NCBI RefSeq assembly: GCF_023283825.1
Contig: NZ_JAKILD010000004.1
Location: forward strand, 1-64,000
Direction of reading: 5' to 3'
DNA: 64,000 nt
Source: Shewanella olleyana
GTDB taxonomy: Bacteria > Pseudomonadota > Gammaproteobacteria > Enterobacterales > Shewanellaceae
The notes beneath the pieces were generated by a model. The model saw only the letters and a list, made by a program, of their open reading frames with translations, was not told where the DNA came from and made no database searches. The position numbers were made by a program, and so were the translations under genes. Positions 62,601 to 64,000 of the stretch are shown in pieces (the stretch's first letter is position 1; each line of letters starts with the position of its first letter).

Positions 62601-64000
62601 GACTCTTAGACATCATCGCTTCTTTCGAAATCGATGCTAAGTTCTGTACTACATTGTCGTATAACGCATTAAAGATAAGGACGTTGTGACATTGCCAAAT
62701 GAAGTCTTCACGAAGCTCATCATTTACCACAATATCAAGTACAGTTAGCTGGTTTAACTCAGGCCAAGGCGCTTGGGTTTTAGATGCAGGCAGTGATTCA
62801 AGGTGCTTGATTAAGCCTTTGAAGTTGTTAGCAGCGTTACTCTTCCAGCGATGGTATAAAGACCAACCAATGTTGAACAATAGTGCCTTACGGGCTTTCT
62901 TATAGTTCTCTTTTGGCTCACCTAAAATGAAACGTGTAATCACGTTACGCTCAGTAGAGATCTCATTACGTTTGCTATCGAACGTGCCCCAAAGCTTATT
63001 CAGCTCTTCATCATAAACGAGTTTATCAGGTGTTGATAACCAAGCTTGGAAGACACTGTCTTGCTCTTGCTGGATACGCTCAAGTAAGTCACCTTCTGGC
63101 ACACTCACTTTAGATAAACGGCCGTACTGCTCAACCGAAATTGAATGAATACGGCTACGCAGCGTTAGGTAGCGTAAATAACGGTATGCACTACCAAATA
63201 AGTTGTGGTGCATGGTTGGGCTGCTAGCAACGGCCAAACCTTGGTTATTTTCAAGCGCAACGAGGTTCTTAGATGGGTCTAAGTAACGTGTCAAACTGCG
63301 GTCGTAATGCTCACGTAAATCCTTTGATTCACGTACAAAGTTAATTGCAGCTGTTTCTACTGCCTCGATACTACTAATGATTGCGCGGCGTAAGTTATGC
63401 TGACGCTCATCTTTATCATATGGAGAGAAATCAACGATACCGTCGATACAACCTGCAGTCAGTAACTCTTCAGGAGAAACACCCACTGACTTAGCACATT
63501 CCTGCCAAGATAAGTTGTACTTACGTGCAATAGATTGTAGACCTTGTGGCTGAATCGTATTGAAAATACCATCACGCAGTGACAATAAAATGTTCGCCGC
63601 AGCTAATGGAATCGCGCCGCCAGAGTAACCAGCACCGATAACGATACCCACAGTCGGTACGTCAACATTGGCACTTTCAGCAATCGCTTTAGAAATGGTA
63701 TGCGCTTGATTTTGGCTGTTAGCCACTTCACCCGCATCGGCACCAGGAGTATCAATTAAGTAAACGATTGGCATTGATAGTTCTGAGAAATGACGGATAG
63801 CTTTGCATGCAGCTAAGTGATGCTCAGGCATCCATGCGCCATTGCCTGTCGTTCTTTCTTGGGCAATAAAACCAACACGGCGAGTACGAGAGCCAAAGTT
63901 TAATTCGATTTCAGCACTGTAAAACGAGCCTAGATGATTCTCGGCAATTAACTTACCTTTTAAATCAGCAATAACTCGTTTTGCACTTGGGCGGTTTTTG
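59680..64000 (-). CDS. Multidomain biotin-dependent carboxylase, partial (5' end outside window)
   Basis: The frame is open to the window edge, giving 1439 visible residues; an ATG at 63831 is internal. Layout in the visible part: carboxyltransferase alpha-like region to about 200 (LIDTPGADAGEVANSQNQAH, GAGYSGGAIPLAAA); a long uncharacterised linker; carboxyltransferase beta-like region about 620-830 (FISSGGMQTKEGAAALF, GDCTGGAQASFVTHP); biotin carboxylase about 860-1300 with the GGGGKGIQVV loop and EMNTRLQVEHPVTE; and a biotinyl domain with the lysine in EAMKMFSQV near 1385. All parts of an acetyl-CoA carboxylase are in one chain. The substrate may be acetyl-CoA or another acyl-CoA. It corresponds to the giant multifunctional carboxylase annotated in Shewanella. 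Confidence 0.92.
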   Translation of the reverse strand, partial: KNRPSAKRVIADLKGKLIAENHLGSFYSAEIELNFGSRTRRVGFIAQERTTGNGAWMPEHHLAACKAIRHFSELSMPIVYLIDTPGADAGEVANSQNQAHTISKAIAESANVDVPTVGIVIGAGYSGGAIPLAAANILLSLRDGIFNTIQPQGLQSIARKYNLSWQECAKSVGVSPEELLTAGCIDGIVDFSPYDKDERQHNLRRAIISSIEAVETAAINFVRESKDLREHYDRSLTRYLDPSKNLVALENNQGLAVASSPTMHHNLFGSAYRYLRYLTLRSRIHSISVEQYGRLSKVSVPEGDLLERIQQEQDSVFQAWLSTPDKLVYDEELNKLWGTFDSKRNEISTERNVITRFILGEPKENYKKARKALLFNIGWSLYHRWKSNAANNFKGLIKHLESLPASKTQAPWPELNQLTVLDIVVNDELREDFIWQCHNVLIFNALYDNVVQNLASISKEAMMSKSLSRESVDKLLHTSIDIALSKNDDANDKNKFYKWLKFFMDQSNRAELLTRVEQWKSVGNPQLNDSLFVILTYFFERLLPEYFDSEEDQSKYTGAINPVRIGRRKDFWNRLTMGYQDLLIQKVLRDEKRQGKMGWENVIGKFFSEFEELNGDKMSANLLNFPGFRLSIEDALDKGIRPCGLITGVADFEHGDSKHRVGVAVSNIAFQAGAFDMASAEKFSALLIECAKRKLPVVCFISSGGMQTKEGAAALFSMAVVNDRITRFVRDNELPVLMFGFGDCTGGAQASFVTHPLVQTYYLSGTNMPFAGQMVVPAYLPSTATLSNYLSKVPGAMTGLVHNPFSDTLDSHLSSIDPLMPLPTLHANEIIAKALSSLVPEVKAIEEKIVQDDPRELMKPIDKVLVHARGCTAVKLIRKAHDNKINVVLVASDPDMTSVPADMLKVNDKLVCIGGNTSDESYLNAYSVLKVADYENVDALHPGIGFLSESPQFAALCVNNGVNFVGPSVHSMTTMGNKSNAIKTSQDQNVPVVPGSHGILTNAEQAVNVALEIGYPVLLKAVQGGGGKGIQVVTKPEDMIGLFQKTSTEAAAAFGNGDLYLEKYVTSLRHIEVQLLRDKFGNTKVLGIRDCSVQRNNQKVIEESGSTMLPEELKQRVLEYTRALGDATDYMGAGTVEFIYNLDANEVYFMEMNTRLQVEHPVTEATSGIDIVSAQFDIAAGRSIEDLEPVDQGYAMEVRVTAEKAALDSDGILQLLPNPGMITECIMPEGEGIEIISIAETGKEVSPYYDSLIAQIIIRGESREDVVTKMSAYLDNVVIKGIATNIPLLKLILKDATFNEGVYDTNYLPRLMAELDVPALVAEMEAAAETVGLDTESLRVAESNELKVLAQGAGIFYTSPAPGEPDFVKEGDIVTVDQNLALTEAMKMFSQVTLAGFNRQNAVLYPENQKYRIERILNGNGQQVSQGDLLFVILPIDGE

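Noticed and set aside
63829..63831. ATG at 63831 as the true start of the carboxylase
   Set aside because: The reading frame stays open to the window edge with residues (for example FGSRTRRVGFIAQE) that look like part of the same protein, so the gene begins outside.

Overview
The window looks like the chromosome of a Shewanella-type gammaproteobacterium. The evidence is gene content and order rather than a marker gene. The block metK / tkt / epd / pgk / fba, the pair sdaA-sdaC, a hybrid kinase next to serA and ygfZ, a periplasmic nitrate reductase beside a second elongation factor G, and one giant multidomain biotin carboxylase recall, from memory, the S. oneidensis SO_0840-SO_0933 region. 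Base composition is moderately AT-rich and even, and no prophage, integron, CRISPR array, tRNA or rRNA was seen. The only mobile DNA I can support is two families of about 262-bp non-coding elements, each present twice and flanked by TA.

Layout. Positions 1-8.6 kb (mostly minus strand): a diverged repeat element, a DUF481 outer-membrane protein, a MATE exporter, then fba, pgk, epd and tkt (glycolysis, pentose phosphate and PLP-precursor supply). metK points the other way, with a MetJ-type operator at its promoter. 10.4-17.3 kb: small accessory genes (a MAPEG membrane protein, a flavin-reductase-like protein, GNAT acetyltransferases, a META-domain lipoprotein, a DAACS symporter). 17.4-20.2 kb: serine uptake and deamination (sdaC, sdaA). 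20.5-26.3 kb: RNase H, YjjX, Tas, the CsdA-CsdE sulfur pair and an unusual Tat-exported M19 dipeptidase relative. 26.5-31.9 kb: catalase, thioesterase and a secreted subtilase. 32.6-34.9 kb: a very large curlin-repeat protein convergent with a CsgD/VpsT-like regulator. 35.1-36.0 kb: a yjdF-like gene split by an element insertion. 36.1-38.5 kb: serA and ygfZ. 38.9-45.2 kb: a five-PAS hybrid histidine kinase with an HD-GYP response regulator. 45.6-50.1 kb: an Att-like ABC transporter operon. 50.6-53.6 kb: napAB alone. 54.8-59.2 kb: katG and an EF-G paralogue. 59.7-64.0 kb: a fused carboxylase that runs off the window end.

Common threads. Several parts concern surface and biofilm life: curlin, a CsgD-like regulator with a c-di-GMP-type motif, an HD-GYP c-di-GMP phosphodiesterase and a secreted protease. 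Others concern respiration and stress: Nap, two peroxide-removing enzymes, and CRP/FNR-like palindromes upstream of napA, sdaC and the DAACS symporter. The most interesting structures are the giant solitary curlin locus, the TA-flanked elements (one with a frame-perfect insertion into yjdF, the other with a compensatory base-pair change between copies), the stripped-down napAB locus with a lipobox on NapB, and the all-in-one carboxylase.
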